Positions 42,421-51,580 of a DNA stretch of 64,000 nt are shown here, piece by piece. The notes beneath the pieces were generated by a model. That model saw only the letters and a list, made by a program, of their open reading frames with translations. It was not told the DNA's origin and did no database searches. The DNA lies in assembly GCA_037138755.1 (NCBI GenBank), contig JBAXHT010000001.1, forward strand, positions 839,805 through 903,804, read 5' to 3'. Each line of letters starts with the position of its first letter. Position 1 is the first letter of the stretch. Made by a program: the position numbers and the translations under genes. This stretch comes from Armatimonadota bacterium. Its GTDB lineage: Bacteria; Armatimonadota; Fimbriimonadia; Fimbriimonadales; Fimbriimonadaceae.

Positions 42421-43473
42421 ATGAATCGCTACGTTTCTCTTTGCTCAGTTTTAGCTGTTTTCATCTTTGGGTGCGGGGGTAGCGGCAGCGGAGTTCCGGT
42501 GAACAGCACCCCGCTTACACGGGCGGTTGTTCTAAACCGAACTGGCTTCGATCACGTTCTACCCCAAGGTGGCGGAGACTCAATCATTGCCGGACGAGCG
42601 TTCACAGCGTCGGGTGATACCAAAGCAGTGTTGTGGAGCGACGCCAGCCCAGAACCGATTGACCTTCATCCCTCCGGTTACCTTTCTTCGATGGCCGCGG
42701 CAGCGGATGGTAACAACACTGTCGGGGAGGTGTTTGACGGTCTCAAGTGGGCAGCGGCGGTTTGGAACGGTTCGAGCAATTCTCCGACGATCATCCATCC
42801 AGCATCTGGATATACAAGCACACATGCTTTCGGAATCTCTGGACTGAGGATCGTAGGGATGGGATATGAAAATGTTACTGAGCGTCGTGCCCTCGTTTGG
42901 GACGGAGTCAACAGCCAGCCACGAAGTCTTCATAACAGCGAGCTTTTCAGCGATACGATTGCGACCGACACGGACGGCGTTAGCGTTGTTGGTGGGGGCT
43001 GGTGGGGTGGGAACTGGGGATTCAACAGTGCAATCGTTTGGAAGGGGCCCGGACTTGTGCTGACGAATTTACACCCAAGGGACTCGATGATGAGGAACAC
43101 CTATGCGAACGCAGTAAGTGGAAATATTGTTGTCGGAGAAGGGCAGCTTGGAAACGATTTTCACGCTTTGGCTTGGCGCGGCACGGCGAACTCGATGGTC
43201 GATTTGCATCCAGTGAGCGGCTACATTTCATCGTACGCACTTGCCGTTCGGGGATCTACTATTGTGGGAAGTGGTTGGACAGGATTTACAGGGGATCGAG
43301 CTCTGCTTTGGAACGGGTTAAACAATCAACCGGTTAATTTGCATGACTTGCTAGCGGGTCATGCGCTCGCGTTCACCAGTTCCGAAGCAACGGATATCTT
43401 GGAGAACGGTGACGTAGTCGGAAGTGCCGTATCGGCTGATGGCAAAACCTATGCGGTGCGTTGGACCCGTTGA
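42421..43473 (+). CDS. Repeat lipoprotein, probable beta-propeller
   Basis: 350 residues. A lipobox (VFIFGCGGSGSG) with Cys17 or so. Then six repeats of about 50 residues, each with a ...A(V/L)(L/V)W(D/S/N)G... and ...LHP..GY(L/T/I)S.. unit (around residues 60, 110, 160, 210, 255 and 300). The layout resembles the HAF/extracellular-repeat family and would form a six- or seven-bladed propeller on the cell surface. Function unknown. It has no clear promoter. Confidence 0.7.
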   Translation: MNRYVSLCSVLAVFIFGCGGSGSGVPVNSTPLTRAVVLNRTGFDHVLPQGGGDSIIAGRAFTASGDTKAVLWSDASPEPIDLHPSGYLSSMAAAADGNNTVGEVFDGLKWAAAVWNGSSNSPTIIHPASGYTSTHAFGISGLRIVGMGYENVTERRALVWDGVNSQPRSLHNSELFSDTIATDTDGVSVVGGGWWGGNWGFNSAIVWKGPGLVLTNLHPRDSMMRNTYANAVSGNIVVGEGQLGNDFHALAWRGTANSMVDLHPVSGYISSYALAVRGSTIVGSGWTGFTGDRALLWNGLNNQPVNLHDLLAGHALAFTSSEATDILENGDVVGSAVSADGKTYAVRWTR

Positions 43474-43476
43474 AAT

Positions 43477-44019
43477 CTAGCCAGACATTTTCTTCTTAAC
43501 CCTATCGATATTCGCCTTTGCAGGGAGATCGTTGGGCCACTTCTTGATCTGCAGCTCCCAGACTCGAATCGCGTCGGCGTACTTGTTCTGACGCTCGTAG
43601 CACTTGGCCAAGATGCGAAAGGTGTTTGCATGAACCGCCACCTTCAAAGTCGGCTCCAGCACTTGCTCCGCCTCCGGATACCGCTTGCGCATGTAGTAGA
43701 AATATCCAAGCGGGTATGCGGCTTCTGGGTTTCCGGGGTTGTCTAGACGAAACTTCTTGTAGAAATCCTCTGCTTCAGCCCACTCCTGAACGTTTTCAAG
43801 CATCCAGCCCAGGTTCGTTGCCGTTTCGTAGTTCTTTGGCTCATCCGCAAAGCTCACCTTGAGCATGGAGATCACAAAGGGAAAGTCGCCATCTTCAAAC
43901 GACTGATCCATTTGTTCGGCGAGTCGATTCGTGGTATGCCCCCAAATCTCGTCGACGCGGTCCTGGGCAATCGCAGCTCCGGCGAGCAGTAGGGCGGAGG
44001 CGAAAATAGCGATTCTCAT
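43477..44019 (-). CDS. Exported TPR protein
   Basis: 180 residues with a signal peptide (MRIAIFASALLLAGAAIA). Three TPR-like units (NYETATNLGWMLENVQEWAEAEDFYKKF; AAYPLGYFYYMRKRYPEAEQVLEPTL; ILAKCYERQNKYADAIRVWELQI) span most of the mature protein. It probably scaffolds protein complexes in the periplasm. It lies 8 bases after gatB on the same strand, and may be its operon partner. Confidence 0.75.
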   Translation of the reverse strand: MRIAIFASALLLAGAAIAQDRVDEIWGHTTNRLAEQMDQSFEDGDFPFVISMLKVSFADEPKNYETATNLGWMLENVQEWAEAEDFYKKFRLDNPGNPEAAYPLGYFYYMRKRYPEAEQVLEPTLKVAVHANTFRILAKCYERQNKYADAIRVWELQIKKWPNDLPAKANIDRVKKKMSG

Positions 44020-44027
44020 ATTGATCT

Positions 44028-45482
44028 CTACGAACTTAGGAGCTCGTCAAGTAATTGTTGGACGATACCGGGATTTGCACGACCCTGTGTTGCTTTCATT
44101 ATCTGGCCGACCAAGAATCCTTTGACGCCAAGATTTCCGCCTTTGAACTTAGCGACGACATCTGGATTGGCATCCAGAACACCTCGAACTTGCGCTCGAA
44201 TGGCGTCGGTATCCGTGATCTGAGTGGCCCCGCTTGCCTCAACCAATTGCTTGGGCATCTCTCCAGTTTGATACGCCTTCGCAAAGATGGTTTTAGCGAT
44301 TTTTCCGCTGATGGTTCCATCCTCGATCAGCATCACGAGTTCAACGATGTGGTCCGGCGTTACTTTGCTTTGCCGCGCTGTGATGCCTTCTTCATTGAGC
44401 ATCTTGGCAAAATCGGAGTTCATCCAGTTACAGATCGCCTTCGGGTCTCCGCCCTTCTCGATGGCTTCTTCAAACCAGTACGCCCACTCTCGATCGGAGA
44501 TGATCAGGTTGGCGTCGTAGGAACTCAGACCGTATTTTTGGGTGTAGCGCTGAAACTTTGCTAGCGGGAGCTCGGGCAGGTTTGCTTTGAGTTCGGCGAT
44601 GTATTCCGGTGTGAAGGACATCGGTACGAGGTCTGGGCAAGGGAAGTAGCGGTAGTCGTTCTCGGCTTCCTTGATTCGCATGGCGAAGGAACTTTCTTTC
44701 TGCTCGTTCCAACCCCTGGTTTCTTGGAGCAATTGTTCTCCGTTTTCAATAGCTGCTTCTTGGCGGCGGCTCTCAAAAGCAATACCCATCTGGACCGAGC
44801 GGAACGAGTTGAGGTTCTTCAGCTCGCTCTTGACGCCGAGTTCTTTGGCGCCTTCCGGCGCGATGGAAATGTTAGGCTCGCAGCGCAGTGACCCTTCCTC
44901 CATCTTTCCATCGCAAACGCCGAGATACATCAGAATCTGTCGAAGTTGAGATAGATACTCTTTGGCTTCTTCGCCATTATGGATGTCGGGCGGGAAGTCC
45001 GTAACGATCTCCATGAGCGGAGTTCCGGCTCGGTTGTAATCAATTCCCGAACCACCGGAAGGCAGATGCATCAGTTTCCCGGTGTCTTCCTCAAGGTGAA
45101 TGCGCCGAATACCGATTCGCTTGGTACCGCCATCGGGCGTCGGGATTTCGAGATAGCCGTGATAGCCAAACGGATTCTCTTCGCCGTACTGGGTCGTTTG
45201 ATAGCCCTTGGGAATGTCGGGATAAAAGTAGTTCTTTCGGTGAAAAATGCTTTCTTCCTTGGTGCCGCCGATCTTGCAGTTCAAAGCAAGTGCGGTCTTG
45301 ATCACCATCTCAATCGCTTCACGATTTGGAACCGGCAATGATCCCGGCAAAGCTAGACAAACCGGACAAGTCCGCGTGTTTGGCTCACCGCCAAACGCCA
45401 CCTGGCATCGGCAGAACATCTTGCTTTTTGTGGAGAGTTCAGCATGAACCTCCATTCCGACGCTGGTCACATAGTTCGGCAT
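44028..45482 (-). CDS. gatB: Asp/Glu-tRNA amidotransferase subunit B
   Basis: 484 residues. Family motifs [48 protein letters not shown] and the C-terminal YqeY-like domain. With GatA and GatC it converts Glu-tRNA(Gln) and Asp-tRNA(Asn) to the amidated forms. The Cys residues near CRC and CPVC may bind zinc. gatA and gatC are not in the window. Confidence 0.96.
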   Translation of the reverse strand: MPNYVTSVGMEVHAELSTKSKMFCRCQVAFGGEPNTRTCPVCLALPGSLPVPNREAIEMVIKTALALNCKIGGTKEESIFHRKNYFYPDIPKGYQTTQYGEENPFGYHGYLEIPTPDGGTKRIGIRRIHLEEDTGKLMHLPSGGSGIDYNRAGTPLMEIVTDFPPDIHNGEEAKEYLSQLRQILMYLGVCDGKMEEGSLRCEPNISIAPEGAKELGVKSELKNLNSFRSVQMGIAFESRRQEAAIENGEQLLQETRGWNEQKESSFAMRIKEAENDYRYFPCPDLVPMSFTPEYIAELKANLPELPLAKFQRYTQKYGLSSYDANLIISDREWAYWFEEAIEKGGDPKAICNWMNSDFAKMLNEEGITARQSKVTPDHIVELVMLIEDGTISGKIAKTIFAKAYQTGEMPKQLVEASGATQITDTDAIRAQVRGVLDANPDVVAKFKGGNLGVKGFLVGQIMKATQGRANPGIVQQLLDELLSS

Positions 45483-45579
45483 GAATCCCCTCCATTGTAC
45501 CGAGCGTAGCTTTGTATCTGGACGGCACGCTGATGAGCTATCCTTATGAAGTCAACGCAGACACTGGCGCAGGCCGAAT

Positions 45580-47670
45580 ATGGAAATCAAGCTCCCATCA
45601 AAGCTGACAAACACAAAACGTTCGCCCCTCATGAAGTGGCTGCTCGAGGGACACGTTCCTGATCCTGACGGACCATTTGAGGCTGAGAGCACCAAAGAAC
45701 ATAAGCACAAGACTCACCTTTGGTGGCAGGTCATGTGTCTCACCGGAGTTGACTACTTCTCTACCCTCGGCTACCAGCCTTCAATCGCGATTAGCGCGGT
45801 AGGAAACTTGTCCCCGTTCGCCACGATGATCCTGGTTTTGGTCACGATCTTTGGTGCCTATCCAGTCTATGCGCGAGTCGCCAAAGCGAGTCCTCATGGC
45901 GAAGGCTCAATCTCGATGCTTCAGAAGCTCCTGAAGGCATGGCAAGCCAAGCTGCTGGTCCTCGTTTTGTTAGGGTTTGCTGCTACAGACTTTATCATAA
46001 CGATGACTCTTTCGGCGGCGGATGCCGCCGAGCATATTGTTGGTAACGCTTTCTTTGAGAAAAGCGTCTCTAACGCTCACGCCTGGTTGATTCCGTTCAC
46101 GTTAATTCTGCTGTGTGCCCTTGGCGCAGTTTTTCTGAAGGGATTTAAGGAGGCGGTTGGTCTCGCGATCGGCTTGGTCGCCCTTTATCTAGTCCTCAAC
46201 GCAGTCGTCATTGGTCGAGGAGTTCAAGAGCTGTTTTCCAGTCCGCAACTCATCGCGGACTGGCAGAATAGCCTTTCGGCGGGACCTAAAGCTCCAAGCA
46301 TTTGGCAGATCGGTTTGCTGATTCTGATTGGGTTTCCTAAGCTAGCGTTGGGTCTTTCTGGTTTCGAAACCGGTGTTGCCGTCATGACTCTTGTAAAGGG
46401 AAGCAAAGGGGATTCTGAAGAGCATCCTATTGGGCGCATCAAAAACACAAGAAAGCTGTTGCTGAGTGCGGCGCTCATCATGAGCGTGCTGCTGATCTCA
46501 TCTTCATTTGTCACGACGATCCTAATCGACCATAAGCTGGTCACGGAGCCGACCGGACCCGCCAACGGCCGCGCCCTCGCCTACCTGGCGCAAAAGTTTT
46601 TCGGGAGTGGATTCGGAACGCTTTACGACATCAGCACCATCCTAATCCTTTGGTTTGCAGGCGCATCGGCAATGGCTGGTCTGCTGAACCTTGTCCCGCG
46701 CTACCTTCCCAAATACGGAATGGCTCCAGAGTGGACCCGTGCAAATCGTCCGCTAGTTCTTCTCTTCATGGGCATCGCCATCATGGTCACTATGATCTTC
46801 AAGTTCACAGTCGATGCCCACAATCACGATTGGGCTGAGTTAGTCAAGCGAGTTGGCGCAAGCGCCGCCGAAGACCTCGTGAAGGCAGGGAAGGAAGTCA
46901 AGCCCCACACATTTGTTGAAGCTCAAGCCGGTGCTTATGCGACTGGCGTTCTGGTGCTGATGACGAGTGCGGCATTTGCTGTCATGATCACTCTGAAAAA
47001 GCGGCATAAGGCAATGCGGGCCGCGTTCGGCTTGATCACGCTAATCTTCTTCTACACGCTGCTCGCGAACATCTACTTCCGCAGCGACGGCCTCAAAATC
47101 GCCGCATTCTTCATTGGCATTGTTGTCTTTGTTTCCTTTGTGTCGCGCATCTGGCGTACATTGGAACTACGTGTCAACGGTGTTGATCTCGACCTTCGCG
47201 CAATCCAATTTGTTCAAGAAGCAGCTAGCCAAGGTGGACAAATTCGCATTATTCCCAACCGTCCGGATGAGCGCGATAAAGCCGAATACGAGCAGAAAAT
47301 CGCCGAAACTCGCCGAGATCATGATATCCCTGAGAACGAGCCCATTCTCTTCCTCGAGATCATGGTCCGCGATGCGTCGAATTTTGAAGGGAACGTCAAA
47401 GTTCGTGGATATGAAGTCGAAGGGTATCGAGTGCTGCGTGCATCAGGCGTCGCAGTCCCGAACTCTCTTGCGGCGCTGTTACTTCACATCGGAAAGCTGA
47501 CCGGAAAGCGTGCTCATGCCTACTTCAACTGGGGCGAACGTGGCCCTGGTGCCTACCTTCTTAAGTTCTTGTTCTCCGGAGAGGGAGACATCGCTCCCTT
47601 GACCAGGGAGATACTAAGACGGGTCGAGGCTGATCCCAACCTTCGACCCGTGATTCACGTGGCGAGTTAA
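45580..47670 (+). CDS. APC-superfamily transporter (KimA/amino-acid permease-like)
   Basis: 696 residues, 12 predicted membrane spans and a C-terminal cytoplasmic domain of about 160 residues. TM1 has the motif [15 protein letters not shown], close to that of KimA-type K+ importers and APC permeases. The substrate (K+ or amino acid) is not determined. ATG 45631 is an alternative start. The stop overlaps the stop of the convergent lipoprotein by four bases. Confidence 0.85.
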   Translation: MEIKLPSKLTNTKRSPLMKWLLEGHVPDPDGPFEAESTKEHKHKTHLWWQVMCLTGVDYFSTLGYQPSIAISAVGNLSPFATMILVLVTIFGAYPVYARVAKASPHGEGSISMLQKLLKAWQAKLLVLVLLGFAATDFIITMTLSAADAAEHIVGNAFFEKSVSNAHAWLIPFTLILLCALGAVFLKGFKEAVGLAIGLVALYLVLNAVVIGRGVQELFSSPQLIADWQNSLSAGPKAPSIWQIGLLILIGFPKLALGLSGFETGVAVMTLVKGSKGDSEEHPIGRIKNTRKLLLSAALIMSVLLISSSFVTTILIDHKLVTEPTGPANGRALAYLAQKFFGSGFGTLYDISTILILWFAGASAMAGLLNLVPRYLPKYGMAPEWTRANRPLVLLFMGIAIMVTMIFKFTVDAHNHDWAELVKRVGASAAEDLVKAGKEVKPHTFVEAQAGAYATGVLVLMTSAAFAVMITLKKRHKAMRAAFGLITLIFFYTLLANIYFRSDGLKIAAFFIGIVVFVSFVSRIWRTLELRVNGVDLDLRAIQFVQEAASQGGQIRIIPNRPDERDKAEYEQKIAETRRDHDIPENEPILFLEIMVRDASNFEGNVKVRGYEVEGYRVLRASGVAVPNSLAALLLHIGKLTGKRAHAYFNWGERGPGAYLLKFLFSGEGDIAPLTREILRRVEADPNLRPVIHVAS

Positions 47671-47897
47671 CCGCGTTGCATGCCGCCGGCAGGCAGCTCA
47701 ACCATGCCGCCGTTTGAGGCGTCCGCCTGACCACCAACGCCTCCTGCAGGAGTCGTTGTCTGAGTCGCTTCGGGTGTCGGTGCAGCTGCAGAGGCTGCCG
47801 GAGCTGCCGAAACTGCGGGAGCCTCTTCCTCTTTAGCCGAACAGCCGACTACGATCAGTCCTATCAAAAGAAGGAGTCCTAGTTTGTTCTTGCTCAT
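47667..47897 (-). CDS. Small lipoprotein, Ala/Pro-rich
   Basis: 76 residues with a lipobox ([12 protein letters not shown], Cys19). The mature part is Ala/Pro/Glu-rich then Gly-rich. Not recognised. Its ATG overlaps the stop of the prepilin gene by one base (TAATG). Composition resembles the small protein at 5343. Confidence 0.6.
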   Translation of the reverse strand: MSKNKLGLLLLIGLIVVGCSAKEEEAPAVSAAPAASAAAPTPEATQTTTPAGGVGGQADASNGGMVELPAGGMQRG

Positions 47898-48817
47898 TAG
47901 TTCTCAAACGTATTGTCAGGGCAGAAGGCAGCGGCGTAGTTTGCACCTCGCAGGGAGCCCATGCCTCGGAAAGCTGCCGGAGAAGCAATTCGTCCAGTCG
48001 TCGTGTTCACGAAGTTCCAGACGACCGGTCGGTTGGCTGTAAGCGGTAGCGAGCCTTGGTTACCGTTTCCGTAAGGGATGTAACGTGCGGATGTGTCCGC
48101 AAACGTGTGGATCGATCCCTGTCCGTAAATGTAGTAGGTCGCAGCCGTTTGGGTAAACGCGAAAATCTGAGGGTTTCCTGTAGCGCCCGCTTGAGGGACT
48201 CCCGCTGGGTTGAACATGCACAGTCCACCGGTGGCCGAGTTGCAGTTAAGTCGGGGGGTCAGAATCGCGGTTCCAGCGGTAGCTGCATCGCCGTAACCCG
48301 GCCAAAGCATCGTGAGTTTGCTCGGAGCAGCAATTGCCGTGGTCGAAAGGTACTGCATCAGACCATTAAAGGCTTGGGTGACGGTCTTTGGTCTGACAAC
48401 GGCCCCAGGCGCTGGAGTTGCTGAGCCCAGCTCACGGGTCGCCGGAACCAGCAACATGTCGTAGTTCTTCATGTATGGCTGGATGGTGTTGTGCCAAACG
48501 AGGGAGTCCTCTGCGGCGAGAGCAGCATTGCCGTCCCAGCCTGCTGGTGAGAGAGGGGTTGAGGTGTTAAACTTGTATGCAACGAATGGCGATGCCAAGT
48601 TTGGGACGATACCAAGGGGATATTGATCATCTACGTCGGATGTGTAGATTGTCATCGCGGTTCCTGTCTGCTTGTAAGAGGAGATAGCGGCGGCCTTTTT
48701 TGCCGCAAGCTTCGCCTGAGCGAAGACCGGGAAGAGGATGGCGGCAAGGATAGCGATGATGGCTATGACGACGAGAAGTTCGATGAGCGTAAACGCTGCG
48801 GTGCGTTGAGTTTTCAT
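47897..48817 (-). CDS. Prepilin-like protein with N-terminal cleavage/methylation domain
   Basis: 306 residues. The N-terminus AFTLIELLVVIAIIAILAA is the prepilin-type signature with Glu5, cleaved by a prepilin peptidase; it is followed by ILFPVFAQAKLAAKKAA, common in Armatimonadota. The C-terminal beta domain is of the DUF1559/GspG-like sort. It may be a pseudopilin or surface protein. A small lipoprotein gene follows. Confidence 0.88.
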   Translation of the reverse strand: MKTQRTAAFTLIELLVVIAIIAILAAILFPVFAQAKLAAKKAAAISSYKQTGTAMTIYTSDVDDQYPLGIVPNLASPFVAYKFNTSTPLSPAGWDGNAALAAEDSLVWHNTIQPYMKNYDMLLVPATRELGSATPAPGAVVRPKTVTQAFNGLMQYLSTTAIAAPSKLTMLWPGYGDAATAGTAILTPRLNCNSATGGLCMFNPAGVPQAGATGNPQIFAFTQTAATYYIYGQGSIHTFADTSARYIPYGNGNQGSLPLTANRPVVWNFVNTTTGRIASPAAFRGMGSLRGANYAAAFCPDNTFEN

Positions 48818-48853
48818 AAGGAAAGACCTGCAAAGAGGAAGATGAGTCAGGTG

Positions 48854-48867
48854 TTGACCGAAGTCAA
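48854..48867. promoter_or_regulatory. Inverted repeat upstream of the prepilin gene
   Basis: TTGAC-CGAA-GTCAA, perfect in both five-base arms, about 36 bases before the prepilin ATG and downstream of a minus-strand TATATT. In RNA it gives a short stem with a four-base loop. Too short to be certain. Confidence 0.35.
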
Positions 48868-48901
48868 TCGAATTAAATATACACGAGAAATAACCTTCTC
48901 G

Positions 48902-49486
48902 TTAGCGGCTCAGCACTTTAAGGGCCGCCTTCAGCCTTGATTCAGTATTTTCGCTGGGTGAAGTCTTTAGGGCAGCCGCTTCGGCGTCCGGGCGGCGGTA
49001 ACCGAGAGCGATCAGTGCCTCGACAAGTTCTGCGTCCGCCGAAATTGTGGGTGACGCTCCTGAACTACCGGTTACAACTATTTTGAACTGATCGATCTTT
49101 GGCTTCAACTCCAAAATGATCCGCTCCGCAAGACGCTGACCCACCCCTGTCGCTCGGGCCAAGGTTTTCGGCTCGTTTACGTAGATGGCGTCCAGTACAT
49201 CGTCGGTCCCAACTTGTCCTACCAGAGCCTGCGCCACCTTTGGCCCGCACCCCTTCACGTCAAGAAGTAGATCAAAGACTCGTCGGTCTTTACGCTCTAG
49301 AAAGCCGCAAAGTGAAACCCCGTCTTCTCGGAAAATCTGTCGTGTGTAGAGCGACGCCGAAGTACCCGGCAAAAGTTTCGGAAGGCAAGAATCGGGCACG
49401 GTCACCTCGTAGCCAACGCCTTGAACGTCGAGCAAAACCATGCTCCCTTCAACCTCAACAACGGAACCAATCAGGCGTCCGATCAT
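48902..49486 (-). CDS. ruvA: Holliday junction branch migration protein RuvA
   Basis: 194 residues. OB-fold N-terminus (MIGRLIGSVVEVEGSMVLLD), tandem helix-hairpin-helix motifs (LLDVKGCGPKVAQALVG; GVGQRLAERIILELK) and a C-terminal RuvB-binding domain (VEALIALGYRRPDAEAA). It binds the four-way junction with RuvB. ruvB and ruvC are not in the window. The start overlaps the stop of the DUF4127 gene by four bases. Confidence 0.96.
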   Translation of the reverse strand: MIGRLIGSVVEVEGSMVLLDVQGVGYEVTVPDSCLPKLLPGTSASLYTRQIFREDGVSLCGFLERKDRRVFDLLLDVKGCGPKVAQALVGQVGTDDVLDAIYVNEPKTLARATGVGQRLAERIILELKPKIDQFKIVVTGSSGASPTISADAELVEALIALGYRRPDAEAAALKTSPSENTESRLKAALKVLSR

Positions 49487-51108
49487 CGATGGTTACCCGC
49501 TGGTTCCACCTTGAACTTGAAGTCAATCGCCGCCTCATAGGCACGCGGCCAGGGCAAGTGAACACTCAATGCTTCCAACCCCACAATCCGATAATCCTTG
49601 TTGCTGGCAAAGAACGTTTTCCCTTCGAACTGGAGGTCAAAAAGCTGCCGGGAGTACTTCGTCAAATCCTCTTCGACGAACTGGTTGACGCGTTCAAATG
49701 TCGTACCGTACACCTCGTCTCTCTGCGTCTGATACTTGTCGATCAACTTGTAAGCAGCCGGGCGGGTGTACTTGTGATAAGCGTAATCGTCAATCATCCG
49801 GTGAAGCAAGAACTCTTTCTGTGCCACTTCGCGCGCCAGTGAGTCGCTCTCCAGCGCCCGACCGCTTAAGTAAACATTCGCGGCGGGAATCGCGGTTCCA
49901 ATTGTGTTCCCCGCCGTGTTCCATCCCGCAAAAGCGAGTAATCGATGGGCCCGTCGTTCCTCACTCAGCCCAGCAAAAAGCTCCTCGTCCGATGTCCCGT
50001 CTACACCAAAATTGATGTCCGCAACCGCAACTGGGAAGCCTTGATCGATCTCATCCTTGAGGTTTCGCATGAACGGCTGGAAAGTGCTTCTTCGCCGTCC
50101 GGGAGTATTGACGTACAGCGTGTAGTCGAACTCTTGACCCGGTTTCACCAAGACCGCTCCGGACGCAAAGAGCTGATCAGACAGGCTCTCTTCGATTGGC
50201 TTCGACTCGTACAGGGCGTAAGCCTTTTTGCCATCGCCGTCGCTGTAAACAATCCGAACCTTAGGCTGAAACTTCAGATCAGCCAGAATCGCTCGGGAAA
50301 CCAGGATGTTGCCGTGTTGGTCGATCCCTTCACAAAAGTAGGCGCGGTCACCAAGTTCGATGTACTTCGCAAACTCCCTCAGTTTCGCGTTCTCCTGAAT
50401 CTGAGGTCCATCCGGCTTGGCATCGTCCTGACCAATGATAAGGTAGTCAACCGGACCTGCTTTGACCATCTTCATGAGGGTCCGGATCACCTCAAAGTTC
50501 CTGTTCCGAGTGTTCTCGTAACGCTGGATCTCCTCCTGCGGAACCATTGCTTTCAAGTTCTTAAGCTTGCTCAGAAGATTCTTATCGTTGGTGCGCTCAA
50601 ACTTATCTTTGATTTCCTCGTACTTGGCAAGGTTCATACGATAAGGCGCGGCCTTGATAGTAGCAGTAGGAGTCAACCTCATGTTCGAGGCAAAGATGTA
50701 GAACTTGATATCGGCTTCTTGTTTCGCTCGGAAGGTCAGCAGTCGCCTAAGTCGTTGGATGGCTGTTGTCGAGTCCACACCAGTCACCCTCGACTGGATG
50801 AGACCCCCGTAAGCCACCATGTCCGCGCTGGCGATCAACGCTCGCACATTGGTCAAATCTTGGCCTTCGAGCCACTCAAAAATCTTGTCGACTTGGGCTT
50901 CCTCTGTAAATCGCCCCAGCAGGTTCTGTGGAGGCAAGATGACGTCGTAACCCGCCATCGCTCCGATCATTTTCGCAAACTGTCCAGCCGCTGGTCGCCC
51001 GTCAAGGGGAATCATTAAGATTCTAGGCGCAGGAGTAGCTTTGACTTGCGGCTCTTGAGGCACAATCGTGGCAAAGCACAAGGCACCCGCAAGAAGAAGT
51101 TTGAACAT
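49483..51108 (-). CDS. DUF4127-family exported protein
   Basis: 541 residues from ATG 51108, with signal peptide MFKLLLAGALCFATIVP; the longer ORF to 51165 has no signal. It has the family's opening RILMIPLDGRPAAGQF and the phrases LPPQNLLGRFTEEAQ and LIASADMVAYGGLIQSR, plus IVYSDGDGKKAYALYE. The family is of unknown function and is seen in Armatimonadota and Firmicutes. It precedes ruvA on the same strand (ATGA overlap). Confidence 0.87.
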   Translation of the reverse strand: MFKLLLAGALCFATIVPQEPQVKATPAPRILMIPLDGRPAAGQFAKMIGAMAGYDVILPPQNLLGRFTEEAQVDKIFEWLEGQDLTNVRALIASADMVAYGGLIQSRVTGVDSTTAIQRLRRLLTFRAKQEADIKFYIFASNMRLTPTATIKAAPYRMNLAKYEEIKDKFERTNDKNLLSKLKNLKAMVPQEEIQRYENTRNRNFEVIRTLMKMVKAGPVDYLIIGQDDAKPDGPQIQENAKLREFAKYIELGDRAYFCEGIDQHGNILVSRAILADLKFQPKVRIVYSDGDGKKAYALYESKPIEESLSDQLFASGAVLVKPGQEFDYTLYVNTPGRRRSTFQPFMRNLKDEIDQGFPVAVADINFGVDGTSDEELFAGLSEERRAHRLLAFAGWNTAGNTIGTAIPAANVYLSGRALESDSLAREVAQKEFLLHRMIDDYAYHKYTRPAAYKLIDKYQTQRDEVYGTTFERVNQFVEEDLTKYSRQLFDLQFEGKTFFASNKDYRIVGLEALSVHLPWPRAYEAAIDFKFKVEPAGNHR

Positions 51109-51124
51109 GGAGAACGCCCTTAGT

Positions 51125-51463
51125 TTACGCGGTTCGGGCAGCGCGGTTCCGAACATACTCGGCACTACGGTCCAACCACTTCATAAACTCAGCGGTGTCA
51201 TCAAGAATCGTCTTCGGAAATCGCACATATTCGCGCAAAGGATCTGCGCCAGGCTCAGGCACCATTACAGACGCGCCATCAATTCCCATGGCTTCCTCGT
51301 AATCAGAAGGGTTGAGCTTGAAGGCAACATCGTTGTCCATCAAGAATGCGAACATTCGCTCGCTGGTATATACCCCCATTCCGCCGAACATGCGACGCGC
51401 ACGCACTTCGTAGGCATCAGCGGCCTGCATAATCTGTTCGTACCGAAGTGGTCTGTACACCAT
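51125..51463 (-). CDS. TfoX/Sxy N-terminal domain protein
   Basis: 112 residues. The TfoX_N pattern is visible as VRARRMFGGMGVYTSERMFAFLM, AFKLNPSDYEEAM and PDTAEFMKWLDRS-like ends. In gamma-proteobacteria TfoX regulates competence, but stand-alone N-domains in other phyla have no established role. It is upstream of the DUF4127 gene. Confidence 0.82.
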   Translation of the reverse strand: MVYRPLRYEQIMQAADAYEVRARRMFGGMGVYTSERMFAFLMDNDVAFKLNPSDYEEAMGIDGASVMVPEPGADPLREYVRFPKTILDDTAEFMKWLDRSAEYVRNRAARTA

Positions 51464-51580
51464 CGTTTCAGCTACCAGAAACGGGCCAGCAACTTTGCTG
51501 AATCACCGTAAATCAAGTGTACCAGCGGTACAGTCTCGGTTTAGAGTGCAACGGCCTTATTTCGGAGTTAAACTCAATCA

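Noticed and set aside
42410-42424. A four-codon mini-ORF (ATG CAG TTG TCA TGA) overlapping the ATG of the repeat lipoprotein
   Set aside because: It resembles a coupling leader, but its nearest ribosome-binding sequence (AAGGAG, 42385-42390) is 19 bases away and such short frames are common by chance.
45483-45579. Possible c-di-AMP (ydaO) riboswitch before the KimA-like gene
   Set aside because: Only 97 bases separate it from gatB, too little for that riboswitch plus a promoter, and no fitting helices were seen.
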